NCBI RefSeq assembly: GCF_016859285.1
Contig: NC_053422.1
Span: 13,129,501-13,193,500 of the forward strand
Direction: 5' to 3'
From: Xiphias gladius
Lineage: Eukaryota; Chordata; Actinopteri; Istiophoriformes; Xiphiidae
Length of the DNA: 64,000 bases
Both the position numbers and the translations under genes were made by a program. The notes below the pieces were generated by a model. The model searched no databases. It was not told the DNA's origin and saw only the letters and a program-made list of their open reading frames with translations. This document shows positions 24,358 to 37,420 of the stretch, one piece after another (position 1 is the first letter of the stretch; each line of letters opens with the position of its first letter).

Positions 24358-27300
24358 TCATGTAACCCTAATTTCCTCTCCACCACTGCCCTCTTGCTGC
24401 CAGGAGACCACACTGATGGCCTGGCTCAGAGAAGTGATGAGGGAGGTGAGGCCGATGAGGTAACCGTCCTCCCTGCTCCCCTCGGCCCACGGGACGTTGT
24501 GTGTGAGCTTGCTGGTGTCGGGCACGGGGGTGGTCTTCCCAAAGTCTATCATCCACACGCTGGCCTTGCTGCTTTGGTCGTGGACAAAGAGAAGCGAGCT
24601 GCCAATCACCTGATCAGATCAAACATATAGATACGTGCTGATTCATTACGGAGCAAGAATGAATTTGAATGAAGTGAAAATAAACTGGATCAGCGCAAAG
24701 ACCTCTTGGTTCAATATGGCTTAATGCATTCTTTACGGGTCCATCTTTTATCACATTAGCTGATATTTCAAATCCACACTCTTCATGTCAGCTAGAATTG
24801 TTTGAAGCAGCATTTAACAAAAAAAGGGGAAGATTCGTCTCTCTAAACCAACCTCATGGCTTCTGAAAAATGGTGAATTCATCAGTGCATCTCTCAGGGA
24901 CAGGAGTCTGGAGTGGTATGCTTTCTGAGAGCAGAGATGGAAAGACGGAAGAGACTGAAACGGTTTAGTCGCAACAAGTGGTGTTAACATAGGATAACAT
25001 AGGGAAGAAAACTAAGGGAATGACAAAATTGTTTAGATTTCCATGTCTTATCAGGTTTTGTTTCACATTTAAAACATTTATATATGATAAATAATACTTT
25101 CATAAATGTTGTTTACATACAGATACAGCAAATGGTAGCACTTCCCCCACAAGAGAGCAACCGGAAATGCACTGAAACTGACCAAAGATATGATTTTCAT
25201 TTCTTTTAAGATTTGAAGGAGTAATTTTTACATTCTTTTTGGTCTGTTTTCATTAGGTTCTGTTTGCTGTATTCATTTTTTTTAATTTTTATTTAATTAG
25301 GATATTTTTGCTAAGATGGTTCTAATACTTTATTAATTCCAATGGGAAAGCTTTAGCAGCAAGAGCAGAACAATCTTCTCTTTTTTTCGGGAATGCCCTC
25401 ACACAGTTACACACGAGCCTGATTCTAGATTTAGTTTTTGCTCATGATAGAATGATTATCAACAGCTTTTTTTTAAAGGTAAGAGCACTGTATTGTAACT
25501 AGATTTTCTAGGATAGACAGAACTGACCAGGATGTCCAGCTGACTCCTGGTGAAGTAGAGCAGCGCCTCGGTGACCTGAGCTAAAGTCAGAATTCTTCTG
25601 AAGTCCCGTTGGACACTGGAATCCTCCATCTGACTCACACAGACAGAAACATGGCACATTTGAAAACATTTAGTGACTGAAACAGCTCAGATAATATACT
25701 GTAGGGCATTTGTGGGTAGCATGAGTTGTGCTTTGATTTTACTGTCCTTTACTCCTACCATGATGCCCTCTATCCTGAAGCCCAGCGTGGATGTAGAACT
25801 GGTGGCATCCCTCCACTGAAGGTAGCGCCACTTGGTCACACCTTTCAGTGCGTGTTCCTCTTCTGACGGAGCGGACGGGTCTATTTTCACCATCTTGTGA
25901 TACATGTCACTCCGCAGGGTGGCTTTGGTCTGAGCTTTGGCCAGCTCCTCCTCCTGGTACGTCCTAACAAGGAAACTCCCATATAATACATTGTGTAGAA
26001 AAACATTGCTGCATAAAAAAAGAGTTTAAAGTGTTAGTATTTCCAGACCAATCAGGGATAATATAAACTCTATTGTTTTAGTTTTGAGCAGCTACACCAG
26101 AGGCATATTGGTTCTGTAAATACAATAAACCACTCCGATCAACACTTTTCAAGTCCAAATAATAGGTAAAAATCTTATTAAAATGAGAAGATTTTGCTTT
26201 ATAAGACCTACTGCCTGTGAATGACATCCCTAATTTCGTAATTAGGGATCCAATTATGATTGAAAATGGATATAAAATGTAATCCATTCTTCATAGCAAA
26301 GTCTTTCTTTCAGGCTATCAGAGAAATTCAGAACAGTTACAATATGTACCTTGAAGTGGGATTATTTTGTCAACTGCTGTTTCCACGTCAGCAGTGAACT
26401 TTGAGGCTCAACATTTAAACCAACGTGGACAAGAAGTCTTCAAAGTAGTCCGAAAAATTGAAATTTAAACAATTACAATGCCATGACGACTAGATAAAAT
26501 CCATCTGCTGACAAAAAGATCATGTAACATGATTGAATCAACTGCTAGGGAACTGGAGGTAAAGGGGTATAAGGTGAAACAGAGTGATGCAAGGTGGTAA
26601 ATGAATGAAGAACCATGGTTGATCAAAGATGGTTTGGGATGCTACATATTCATATAAATAACATCAAGGAAAGATAAAGAGAAGAAAACACTTAATTGTT
26701 AAAATGTATATTCAGTTGTGATCGCTACAATACATCACAGATAAAAGCTAATATAAAAATAAATGAAAACAACCGCACTGAATGTACACCACTCTCTGCA
26801 GTTAGAACCGGATTCATCATCCTCTAGAGAAAAAATTGTTTTCAAACCTACCTGACTCCCATCTTGCAGTCCATGATAACGGGCCTCCTCAGGCCACTCA
26901 GCAGGTCCTCCAAGCGGATGTAGCAGTGCTCCCCCCTGGTGACCATGCCGTGGTACTGTGGGACAAAGGGCCTCAGCGGGTCCCTCATCAGGCAGTCCAG
27001 GCACTTTGCCTCCACCTCACTGTACAGTTTCAGCACCTCCCCTCCATCACTCAGCTGGAAGTTACCTGGTGACACCAGGGGTGAAGGGACAAAGCGTAGA
27101 ATGATTATGGTTCCATGGTATAAATAAAACAAGAGGGAAGAAAGTGGATATGATCCGATTTCAGGACCACTCTTCCAGCTTTAAAAGTCTTGAAAAGTTA
27201 AAGTAGGAACATCAACTCCTAAGCACCGAAATAATCTATGGAATGGTGATGTGTTTTTCATGAATGCCCGAGAGACATCGTTGCTAAACGTGAATTCAGT

Positions 27301-30102
27301 CTTCACTGAAGCTTGATATTGCTTAGTTGTGTGTTTTTCCCTTTTATAACTGTAGTGAATGATTAGGTCTACATGTTGTAGTCCTCTATGAGGTGACAAG
27401 CCCGTACTTAGCCCATCCTTGGCCGGATGAAGCCTGTTCTAACACCCTGAATGAATGTATGGTTGTCAGGATAAAACAAAGATTGTTTTCATTGTTCCTA
27501 AAAAGGTGACTGTGGAGCTAAAAGTAGAGCTATTTATGTATGGGGCAATGCAGGCTATTGACAGTTGTCCCACACACAGTAGTGAATGTCCCGTAGTTCT
27601 ATCTGGTGTGGGAAGCTAAAATCATCTCATGTCTGTGCAATGTTTGTTCACCAGTGGTCACGCGAAAGCTTCAGAAACACAAAGAAATCCATCTTGACAG
27701 TTTTGTCAATTGGAGACTTGATGGAGGTGTATTTCCCCTGGATGCCTGTAAGTTTCTTTTTTGGAAGAACTGTAACACACATGCCTTGATGTCCAGCCAG
27801 CTGGACCCAGGAGCTCTGCTGCCGCGGCGACCACTGCATCACGGTCAGGAAAGTTTTCCAGGAGCGGCACTGAGGCACAAAAGAAGAGCAGATCATGATG
27901 TCGTCTTCATGCTAAGTGAGAAGGGAGCAGAGGGTTCCCTGCTGTTCCTGTCTGAAGTTGTGAATGCTCAGTATTTACCCGTCCTCCATTTTTCCATTTG
28001 GCTTATTGTGTTCAGGGTCCGGAGCCTATCCCAGCGCGCATTGTGTAAGAGTGAGGTTACTTCTTTGACAAGTTAACAGGTGTAAAGCATACAGACAAAC
28101 ATATTCACCTGCAGGCTATTCTGAATTGCCAATTCACCTAAACCTGAATGTCTACATGCATGCAAGTGGACACGTCTCAACCTGCAAGTGGGGCTGAACC
28201 AGCGCCTTGTTACAAAAAGGCCTGTGTGCCATCTCAGGGCCTTTTAATTCTGGGGCATCATTTGAGTTGGTCCGTACCTTCCCTATTGTCTGTTTCTTTG
28301 GATAAAAGTGTCTACCAAATGAGTTTCTCTCTTTGAGGAAAACCTGATAAAACATATCATAAAGACCCTTTACCTTTCTAAAAACCACCTGAGACTGAGA
28401 GACCTTTGTTTGGGCACGTAATACAGTATTAACACCTCCCAGGTTTTCCGCATACGTCAACAAACTGTTACAAGTGTCAGTATCTGTGGTGTTTACAAAC
28501 AGCGCATTCCTCGACAGTTATGGGCTGTTTTGTATATACGCAAAACAGCTGCCACCAGACACAGGCATGGCATTGAAAAACAAAAACAAAAAAAACTATG
28601 GGAACCTAAAGTAGAGCTGAGCATGCTCAGTAGAGACACTGTTACGAACTGACAAGTTTGTAGTTTGAAGAAAATGTCTAATTTACAGGACTTCAGCTTT
28701 CAAAATTGCAGATGTTTGCATCCTAAATGTTACCATTTCGTACACAGGATGCTGATTTCCCATTCTTGTGTGAAAGTCTTCACCTTCGACTCAGTCATTA
28801 TAGATTACTGTTCGGTGTCTAACAAAGCAAATAAAGAGCATGCAATGAGAAAACGAGCATCTACTGCCTAGTCCTCCGCCGACTTTCTACTCCCCTCTAC
28901 TCCCATATCTGCAGCAGCAGCGGCAGCAGCAGGAGCAGCAGCCAGCCATGCAAACACCATTCAAATCTGACCTTGTCAAAGTCCTCTTTCAAGTCCATGC
29001 AAATCACCAGGACCAGATGTGCAAAGAACAGTAGAGAAATATAGTTTTAAGCCTTCCATGGAAAACCAGAGCGGCCAGTGCTTATACTGAGTAAGCAAAT
29101 GCCAAAACTGAAAATGAACTTTGACACTGCATCCATCCATTCTCTGTTTATCTCAGTCTTTCTCACCTTCCTGAATGTCTCCCTCTTTTTGCCAACATCC
29201 TCCCCTTCGCTGAAGACGTCATCGCTCTCTGCTGAGGAGAAGCTGACGGAGGAGAAGGAGGAGGAGGAGGTGGAGGAGTGCAAAAGCTTGGAGAGGATTG
29301 GATGTGGGAAAGACCACTGTTGTGTTGTGGAGCCCCCTCTCGCCCCTGGCAGCTCCTCAGCGTCTTCATCCTTCCCCTCAGGGGTTTCCCCACTCCCCTC
29401 ATTCTCTCCCTCTACTGCTGAAGTGGAAGACCTCTTCTTCTCCTCACCCCCCTCGTCTTTTATCTCCGTCTCAAAACTTGAGTTTCTACTTCTCCAGTGT
29501 TTCCACTCACTGTTTTTGCCCCCTTTTCGTCCCTTATCAGTGTGCTCCCTTTCTCCCCCCGTCTCTCCCACTCTCCTTTTCCCACTCCATCTTCCTCTCT
29601 CCCATCTGTCTGTGTCAGCCTCATAGCTCCCCCCTATCCTCCCTTTCCTCCTCGCCTTCCATTTTGCCCTCACTTCCTCCCTTGCACATCTTGTAGTCAT
29701 TTCTACACCTTTTCTTTCTCTGCCTTGGACATCGTCATTTCTGCCTTCCCTTGTCATCTCATCGTGCCTGAGATGCTGCTGGTAAGGGATGTTTGTTTCT
29801 GAATTGAGCTCATTGTCCGACTCCCCGTCTTCTCCGAGTCCACCTAAACACTGACTGTAAGGGGGGAAGCTTTTTGTCGACAGGAGTGTGGGTCTGGATC
29901 TCACTCTGACTTTCCGGCAGCTCGTGGAGGGCCGTTCACTGATCGTCAGGTGTTGGTGCATCTCCTCCGATAGTACGGCAAAAAAGTCATTATCCATTGT
30001 TTGCTTATTCTCTATCTCTGTCTTCATCCCCTCTGTGTGGTTGTCATCTATCGTGTCTATATTTGGATCCATTGTGGAGATTAGATGGTGAATCTGCTCC
30101 AT
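24358..30102 (-). CDS. Inositol-1,4,5-trisphosphate 3-kinase family protein, complete
   Basis: Phosphorylates Ins(1,4,5)P3 to Ins(1,3,4,5)P4, tuning calcium signalling. Seven coding exons: 29167-30102, 27785-27869, 26852-27065, 25759-25963, 25528-25629, 24853-24924, 24358-24609; total 1,866 nt, 621 aa. Exon 1 (312 aa) is a poorly conserved, charged and Ser-rich region. The kinase follows: [22 protein letters not shown] with the Asp-x-Lys inositol-phosphate kinase signature (about 405-411); [12 protein letters not shown]; the SSLL box in [10 protein letters not shown] (about 540); MIDFGKTTP with the metal-binding Asp (about 560); ending [16 protein letters not shown]. All catalytic signatures are present. 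Intron 2 has a GC donor (AAG|GCATGT). The segment that in mammalian ITPKs carries the basic calmodulin-binding stretch is shorter and not basic. It may be a further paralogue beside ITPKA, B and C, so no symbol is assigned. Confidence 0.92.
27955..28240. repeat. Old interspersed repeat in itpk intron 1
   Basis: Contains GAGCCTATCCCAGC and further along AATTGCCAATTCACCTAAAC and CTGAATGTCTACATGCATGC, decayed phrases of a widespread teleost repeat. A further short fragment of the same family is at about 58240-58310. Class not assigned. Confidence 0.5.
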
Positions 30103-31698
30103 GAGTCCAACATGCGCTTGTACAAAACAGACAGGAAATATGGTATAAAAGTATACAAATATAAACGTGCCTCTAACATATCCTCATCAATATTTCTAAG
30201 CTTTCTTTCAAATGGTCACATGTGTCTAACTTACCTTACCTTACTGTCTTCCACCTGTTAGCTTTCAGTGATAGAAAGCTCTGTCCCTGTCAGTGAGTTA
30301 CATCTCTCTCTCATTCTCTCTGCTCGTGACATATTTTGCATGCAGTGACGTTATTAAGTTTCCAAAGCTTCATCCAGAGCCAGTGCCCCAGGCAAAGAGA
30401 ACATCCAGGAATGACACCAACCTGTGTCAGACAGCAGGGTGGAAATAGAGTAAAGTTTCCTCCCACCAGATATGATTGTGCAATTTATGGGTTAACTGTT
30501 TTAGGGCATCGTTTTCTGACAACAGAAAGATTAAACAAATAGTCTGATGAACATTTTTAGAAAGGTTTTATTGCGGCAACAGAGTATACTTTAGAATGGA
30601 TTTGCATCTAGGTAATATACATTTTGGCTCAAAGCTCAATCATTTTAAGATAATTTTGTATATTAAAAAAAGATGCACAAGTTGCCCCACATGCTTTAAT
30701 CATGATTTTGCTCAAGTGAAAAATGAGTTGGGTTTAAAGTTACATGTCAGCCAGCATGATAGTTTCAGTTGTGTTCAATACTAAATAAATAAATAAGTCA
30801 TTTTAAAATAAGTATTCATGTGTATAGATACAGATCAAATATATGACATAACCAAAACCATGAAAATGTGACATAATTAAATACATGATTAAAACTTAGC
30901 TCATTACCAAGGAATGTTATTTCATCATACATCTTTTGAGAATTACAGAGTTTATTGGTCATTTTCATCTACTTCCCGCAGCTTTTATTTCACAACACCA
31001 ATTTTACCGGTGAGTGTTTGATTTAAAAAGTATTTGTCTGTCAACCAAAACGAGTGAGACTGAGACAGACTGGCTGTGAACTCATTTGGACAAAAGCAAC
31101 AGCCAGTCACATAACTGCCCTGTTTGTCTTGATCGATAGACAAAGATTGTGATGAAAAGTGCTGTTGTGAATTAAAAGGGTTGTAAGGAAAAAGGGGTTG
31201 TAAAATAAAAGCTTTGGGACTTTGGAAAAGGGACATTTTGAAGTTAAATCTGCTGGAATGAAAAAAAGAGCTGAAATAAACAGGTAATTAGCTGAGTTTT
31301 AAAATACACTGTATTATTTCACAATGTCATTACATGCATACATATTACATATTGTGTCTGTAGTTATTAAAATGCCTGTTTATTTCAGGATGGCTTTTGT
31401 GTTTATTTAAGATTGAACGCTTTGGGTCGCCATAGTAAGCACCAGGTCAGGGCTATGAAAGGCCAAGTAATAAAAAGGAAATGACAGTGAGCGATTTGTA
31501 TGAAGTGATGGGGTTTCAGATGTGTCAATCTCGTAAATCACCAGATGTTACAATTAAAGTCAAAATTCCAGTAGGACCCTCTGAGTAATTCTTTTGACCA
31601 CATATCGCTCCTCAGTCTTCACCATTACAACTTGCTATCAGGATCGCTCTCTACACTTTCTCCCTCCCTGTTGTTAATGTCCTCAGTCCGCCTCTGAT
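30103..31698. other. Intergenic region between itpk (5' end) and bscl2 (3' end)
   Basis: Upstream flank of itpk to about 30.4 kb, then AT-rich DNA leading into the bscl2 3' UTR. No coding homology found; open frames here are short and without family resemblance. Because both neighbouring genes are on the minus strand, the itpk promoter should lie just above 30102, but no element was recognised. Confidence 0.5.
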
Positions 31699-34031
31699 TT
31701 ATTTCAATCTGACCAAATCTATTTCTGTTCTATTTCTCTCTGTGCTGTCGCCAACGTGGCAATGGGGCTCCTCCCTGCTCAGATTTGCGGGGGTTATCTG
31801 AAGGGGACCCAGCAGCTCTGCAGTACCTGTCAAAGAATTTGTTTCTGCAGTTAAACACGCTATAAAACACTCATGTTTTCAGTAGCAATCGACTGATGCT
31901 AATAGCTCATATTACATTAAATTAATTGTGTGCCTTTGTCAGTGTGTCTGTGTTGTTTCTTTGTACCTGCAGCCACATCGCTTTCATCACATTGCTGGTG
32001 GTTGTTCATGTTCCTTTCCCTCTCTGACACCGGTCCATCTGTTCTGAGCTGTAAACAACAAGGAGAACAAGCACTCAGAGGCAGCTGAGTCTGAGCTGTA
32101 ACACGTTAGAGGCTTTTGGCAATAATTCCCACTTGCTTAAAAACAAACTCATGAATTGCAGCCAAAGATAGGGTGCTGTGTGCAGTAAATTCAATGTTGT
32201 CTGCAGTATTAGGCTTCTCCTCTCACCTGCTCTGCTTTCCTTTCCACCATCAACAGCAGCCTAATGTAGCTCAAGACGAAGAGGACACTGAGGAAGATGA
32301 AGTTACTGAACACACCCACCAGGGCTGATAAGACAGGGTAGTAGAACAACAAGTATCTGAAGAAAGAACACAGAGAAAAACGAAAACAAAATGTCATTTT
32401 GGCACTACAGGTGTTGTGGTACGATGAGTGCACAGTTTCCTCTTCAGTAGATGACTTCCTGTAATTATCCTCAGAAACCATCTGAACTTGCTGCATGTCA
32501 GCGACGATTGTAGGCGGAGTGTTGTGTTGAGCCGTTTTAATTGGAGTGTAACCAAAACCTGATGTTTAACAAGATTGCTAAAGCATATTCTCTCTCATAA
32601 TCAACATTTGGACAATTATCCACAGGAAAACACACAAACTCTCTATTGTGACTTCACTTTGAGCTTTAGGTTAATAAAATATGTCAATTTCAAAGTTTTC
32701 GTTGCGATGTTTCATCAAGGGAGAAATCTAACCATGAGATCTATGATACACCATAGTGTACAGTTTCAGTTTTCAGCTTCATGTTACGAATTCATGCTTG
32801 GGCTCAGGTATGTGCAGTATATAAGTGATTCTCACCTTATGCCAGTGAATTGAGCGTGAACGAACAGCTGAGATGAGTAGATCTGCACCTTGTTGGACTG
32901 GATCTCAATGATGGCCGTGACCAAGGGGGCATACTGAACATGAATAAAAAATTAATGGGTAGACTTCAACAGAACACTTGTTTGGTGTTCAAGCACACTC
33001 ATGCATGCTCACACACTTACAAAGCAGTACACCACTCACAGGGTTGTCTGTGTAGTCGGAGAAGAGCTCCACCTCCAGCACTTGCTTCTGCTCAGTGGCT
33101 CCGGTCAAAAACGCTGGCAGGAGCAGCACCGTCCGTAGGGTCCTCAGCAGGTTGGAGCGGTATCGCAGCATGCTCTGACCACAACGGAACAAAACAGTCA
33201 CCCTGACAACACACATCTAGAAGTTGTTTCCTCACAAATGTGTGGTACCATATCCCCAGAAGAAGTTTTCAGTGATGGCATGATGAATATTTAGGAAGGG
33301 GCGACTGATGTTGACATGGATGCAGAAGTCTCCTCCCTGTGTTTATCACCTCTCTAATATAGTGTCAGCAGTATTTATTAGAGGATTGTTACTGTAATAT
33401 ACATGGGGTTTCAGTTTTCTGATCACTCAGTGTTTAAGTAATTGAACTCAGAGATGGCATCCCCTCCACATCTAAATTCATCATGTATCTTGATCAGTCA
33501 TTATTTCCCATATTCGTCCCATCATCTCATTCAGCTGTGCATGGCTTCTGTTGCAGTGGAGCTCTGCAGCGTAAGCGTGAGCAGCTATAATCTCGGTTGT
33601 GTGATTAAGAGGTTATTGTGCGTCAGCGCTGTACTCACAAAGCGAGAGGTGGAGGCGGACGGCAGTTGCCTTGCCTACACACAGCAATGCAACAAGTGAA
33701 CCGTCTGAGTTTGCAGGAAGTAGTGATGCAGCCCTATTATGTACATGCATACACATGAGGCCACATGGTAGCAAATCTCAGTGTCACTCACTGAGCGAGC
33801 AGAGGAAGCCATCTGGCTTCCATCCTGAGAGAAACAGGTTGTCTTGATCATGAACATCCCCAGCTCCTGGTTGGTTGGGGTCTCAGGCATCTCCAGCTGC
33901 AGAGAGATCCGATAGGCCTGGCCCAATTTCAGCACCTGGATATACATTTGAAAAAGATTACACCCCTCAATGAATAGAACAGATGGATGTTTGAAACAGA
34001 GAGACAGATACATAGACTGAAAACAAAGGTA

Positions 34032-34101
<70 letters not shown>

Positions 34102-34559
34102 CATACATACATGTTTCTTGTTCCTCATCAGAGAGATGTTTGCCACTGGATGAGAACACAAAGAAGAGGCAGAATATTCACAGTCTGCCCTGCACACAAA
34201 AAAGTGAATGGCTGGGTGAGACTAAAGGCAAGAAAGAGGGAATAAAACACACAGTAACAACTAGTCTGTGTTTTCCTGATGCAGCTGTTCAGAACTTCAC
34301 ATACACACCTGTAGTAATAGTGCACAGGTGTTGAAAAAGCCGCCTTGGGCATATAAGAGTAGTAGAAACTGCCGTATAAAAAGGTAGCAAAAAAGAGGAG
34401 CAGCAACTGGCAAGAGAACACAACAAAGCCCTGTATAACTCTCTGCAAGGCGCATGACATCGCCGTGACGACGGTATCCTGCAGCCTCAGCAACGCCCGA
34501 CCAATGAAGAATGACATTTCTCCATCATCTCCCGGACGCAAGTGACTTTCTTGATCCAT
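31699..34559 (-). CDS. bscl2: Seipin, complete
   Basis: Seipin is an oligomeric ER membrane protein at ER-lipid droplet contacts that organises lipid droplet formation; loss of the human protein causes congenital lipodystrophy. Exons: 34309-34559, 34111-34189, 33792-33935, 33040-33174, 32836-32933, 32227-32356, 31967-32048, 31699-31826; 1,047 nt, 348 aa (human main form 398). A first membrane segment (CQLLLLFFATFLYGSFYYSY) is followed by the lumenal domain (SLCSHPVANISLMRNKK, LEMPETPTNQELGMFM, TEQKQVLEVELFSDY) and a second membrane segment (VFSNFIFLSVLFVLSYIRLL). The N-glycosylation sequon Asn-Ile-Ser (Asn101) matches the human site mutated in seipin motor neuropathy. The start follows an acceptor at 34565, implying a 5' UTR intron. 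The last two exons are poorly conserved and were chosen because they alone keep the frame open. Confidence 0.94.
34033..34098. repeat. (CA)n microsatellite in bscl2 intron 2
   Basis: About 33 CA units that begin 12 nt beyond the exon 2 donor (ACAT|GTATGT) of bscl2. Length variation here is close enough to affect splicing of that exon. Confidence 0.95.
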
Positions 34560-34564
34560 AAAAT

Positions 34565-36429
34565 CTGAAAAACCAACAAACAATGGAGATAATGGAGCTT
34601 TTTAAAGAATAGATGAGGACAGGCTTTACCAAGAATAACAGAAAAAACAAAGATAGATAGTGTGCAGATGAAAAAAAATAGCTTACTGACAATCACTGAG
34701 ACTGAAATGTGTTGACTGTCAATATTATGATGTCATGAGGCTGAAGACACAAGCCATTACATTCATGATACTGAGAGCTGAAAAACCACTGAGTCCAAGC
34801 GCAGTCACAAGCAGAGGCCTTTCACATCAGATGACTCCAAACTGTGTCAACGGCCCGCTGCTACTCTGACTGTATTACATGTAACTAGAAGCAATCAAGA
34901 AATTTGTATCTGCATGCTCTGGCTCAATATACGCCACAAAAATGCTGGAGGAGCAACGGTATTTGTCAGTGCTCCTCACCAAACATCACATGTCTGTAAA
35001 AGCAAACAGTTTATTTTCTCATTCCCCGTAACTAAGGTTTTCATCATATTCAATCATTAAAAGAGGAAGGGAGTTGTGACTTGTTGAACAAATGCATGAA
35101 AAGTCACGTGTAGATTTTCAGATCAAGAATTATGCTGGCAAAAATTATAGTGCGGGGATACTAAAGCACTTTAGCTCAATAACCGAATCAAAACTTCAAG
35201 AAAAGAGTCCAAAACACCCATGTGGTATCCAAGAGCTCACCTCTGGTTTCAGTTGGCCGACTATGAGCTGTTAGGAAATCACTTCTCCTTTCCCTGAAGT
35301 GCCTTGGTCCACAGCGCGACACTGACTTGATGCAATGCTGCGGGCAGAAATCTCCCCAGCAGCTTATCCTTAGCTCTCAAGAAGCTGCCATTGGACAGGG
35401 TTTAGTCCATCCCACATGAAGAGAGATGCTGCTGCCAACTGGAACAGAGTTCTTACTGTTGAGCCTGACACTGTCAACAGGGCCGAGGCTTGAGGACTTG
35501 AGTTTATGCTTTAAAAATGTTTACTTGGCAGGCTACACGACAATATTATACTATGTCCCACTGGAATGTTTTAGTGACACCACTGGACATAAAGCCAAAC
35601 TATACAGTTTATATTTAGGTGACAGAAAAACAAACATGAGTAACATTTCAGAAAATCAAGGCTATTAGTGTAATATCATAAGTCTCCATTGGAATATACT
35701 ATTACTGCTTATATCTTCTTGTTATTCTGTTTTGGCAGTTGTTAAAAACTGATATATTTTCATCTATGACAATGTTAGATGACAATTTGGGCACCCAATA
35801 TTTAGAGCTTATTTATTCATTGTATTTTTTAGCCTAATCCAAACTTTTATCCATATTTATACTCTTCGCTGCCTATTTTCAGTTGCTGAAATGTTCATTT
35901 TCTTGTTTTTCCTGTTTGTTTGTTTTTCTTCATTGCTGCTAAATGTGCTGCAAAGCTCTCATTTCCCCCATACAGTACATCGCTCCTGATTTTCTGATAG
36001 TGTCCAATAGCGCCCCTAACGCAAAAAAAGTTGATGAACACAAAAGGTTCACCCTTGTTTTAAAATCTTTAGGATTAATCTTTTACTTTTCATTTCATGT
36101 TTCTTCTGACTAACTGGAAACTGGCTGTTTTAAATTAGAGTGTACCAGCCTCATTGTTGAGTGTTGAGTTGAGTGTACACATTTTGTGCTTTACTTGGAT
36201 ACACCTTGACCTTACAAAGATCTGCTAACAAAGTCAAACTGACTATTTTAAGATGTGTTATTTCACAGAAAACATCTGGATCTGTATCTTTACACTTAGT
36301 CATGATGCTGCATTGCATTTGTACAGTTGTTCTGAATTGCCAAGTGACACTACTATACCTCAGGAAAGAACCTACGCACCACTTTGGAAATGAAAAACAG
36401 GAAGTTTCTTTAAAGTTTCTTTAACAGCG
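34565..36429. other. bscl2 upstream region, no gene seen
   Basis: Holds the presumed 5' UTR exon and promoter of bscl2, probably between 34.6 and 35.4 kb. The rest is AT-rich without coding homology. Confidence 0.45.
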
Positions 36430-37420
36430 GAAAAAGGGCAGAATTGTTGCGTTATATGGAGAGGTGTTTCTATAATTTTTTCCACCCAATTTATATCAAT
36501 GTTTTATCATTTTCTGCTACTTTATCCTTCTACTTCACTACATTTCAGAGGCAAATATTGCACTTTTCCTTGCACTACTGTTATATGACAGCTGTAGTTA
36601 CTAGTTATGTTGCAGATGAAGATTTTACCTAAAACAAAATATGGAAATCTCTTAAAAGACAACATGTCGTTAAACATTAAACCAGTGGGTGCCAACTTTT
36701 TCGCCCTAAGGTCTTGGAAAAAAAAAACAACAACTTTTAGATGTTTTTCTCTTCTCAAGTAATTTCTAACTGTTTGAGGCCTGAAGAGGTAAATGATCCA
36801 ATATTTAACAGCAAAGATTAGAGAAGAGTCCAAAAATTGACTACAAAATTGTCAGAATTATTAGAACCTTTTCTTTTCTTCTTTCCTCTGCCATTTATAA
36901 ACTCATGACCCCTCAGATTTACCTTGTGACCCTTTGGAGGGGCCTGACCCCTAGATTGGGTATCACTGAAATAGACTACCAAACTTTATATACAAAGTAG
37001 CGAAAAGTACCTCCGCCTCAGCCTGCTGGTTACACATTTGCATCAGTATTAACAATCTAGTAATGTCATAGGTAGATTACTACTTCATTAATCCCAAAAG
37101 GGAAATGCCAGTGTTCCAGCAGCCACTTCACATAAATCACAAAGACAATGAGATTAGTAACCAACAATACAATTAAAGGTTAAATTATACACAATAACTG
37201 AATATACTAAATAAAGTTTAGAAATAAAGAATATAAATAATAGAAGAAGAAATAGAGACTAAAGATAGACCCTTTTACTTTTGCCTTAAGTACATTGTGT
37301 TGATGATACTTTTGTACATGTAGGGTTTTCAATACGGGACTTTTACTTGTAGTGGAGCATTTTTACATCGTGGTATTGGTACTTTTAGTTTAGTAAAAGA
37401 CCTGAGTACTCCTTCCAACG
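36430..37420 (+). repeat. Composite teleost repeat with nested hAT-like element
   Basis: Left part contains CTACTTCACTACATTTCAGA and the right part TTTTACTTGTAGTGGAGCAT, phrases of one abundant fish repeat. Between them, 36683-36968 begins CAGTGGGTGCCAAC and ends ATTGGGTATCACTG, imperfect terminal inverted repeats of a small non-autonomous hAT-like element. The left junction (ATTAAAC then CAGTGG) is the same as at 23655. Confidence 0.65.

Noticed and set aside
29078-29626. 182-codon plus-strand frame, Ser/Pro-rich
   Set aside because: Antisense of the low-complexity first exon of itpk; no family resemblance and no start or splice context.
30985-31236. 83-codon frame downstream of bscl2
   Set aside because: Not joined in phase to any seipin exon, lies past the chosen stop, and has no family resemblance; probably 3' UTR or flank.
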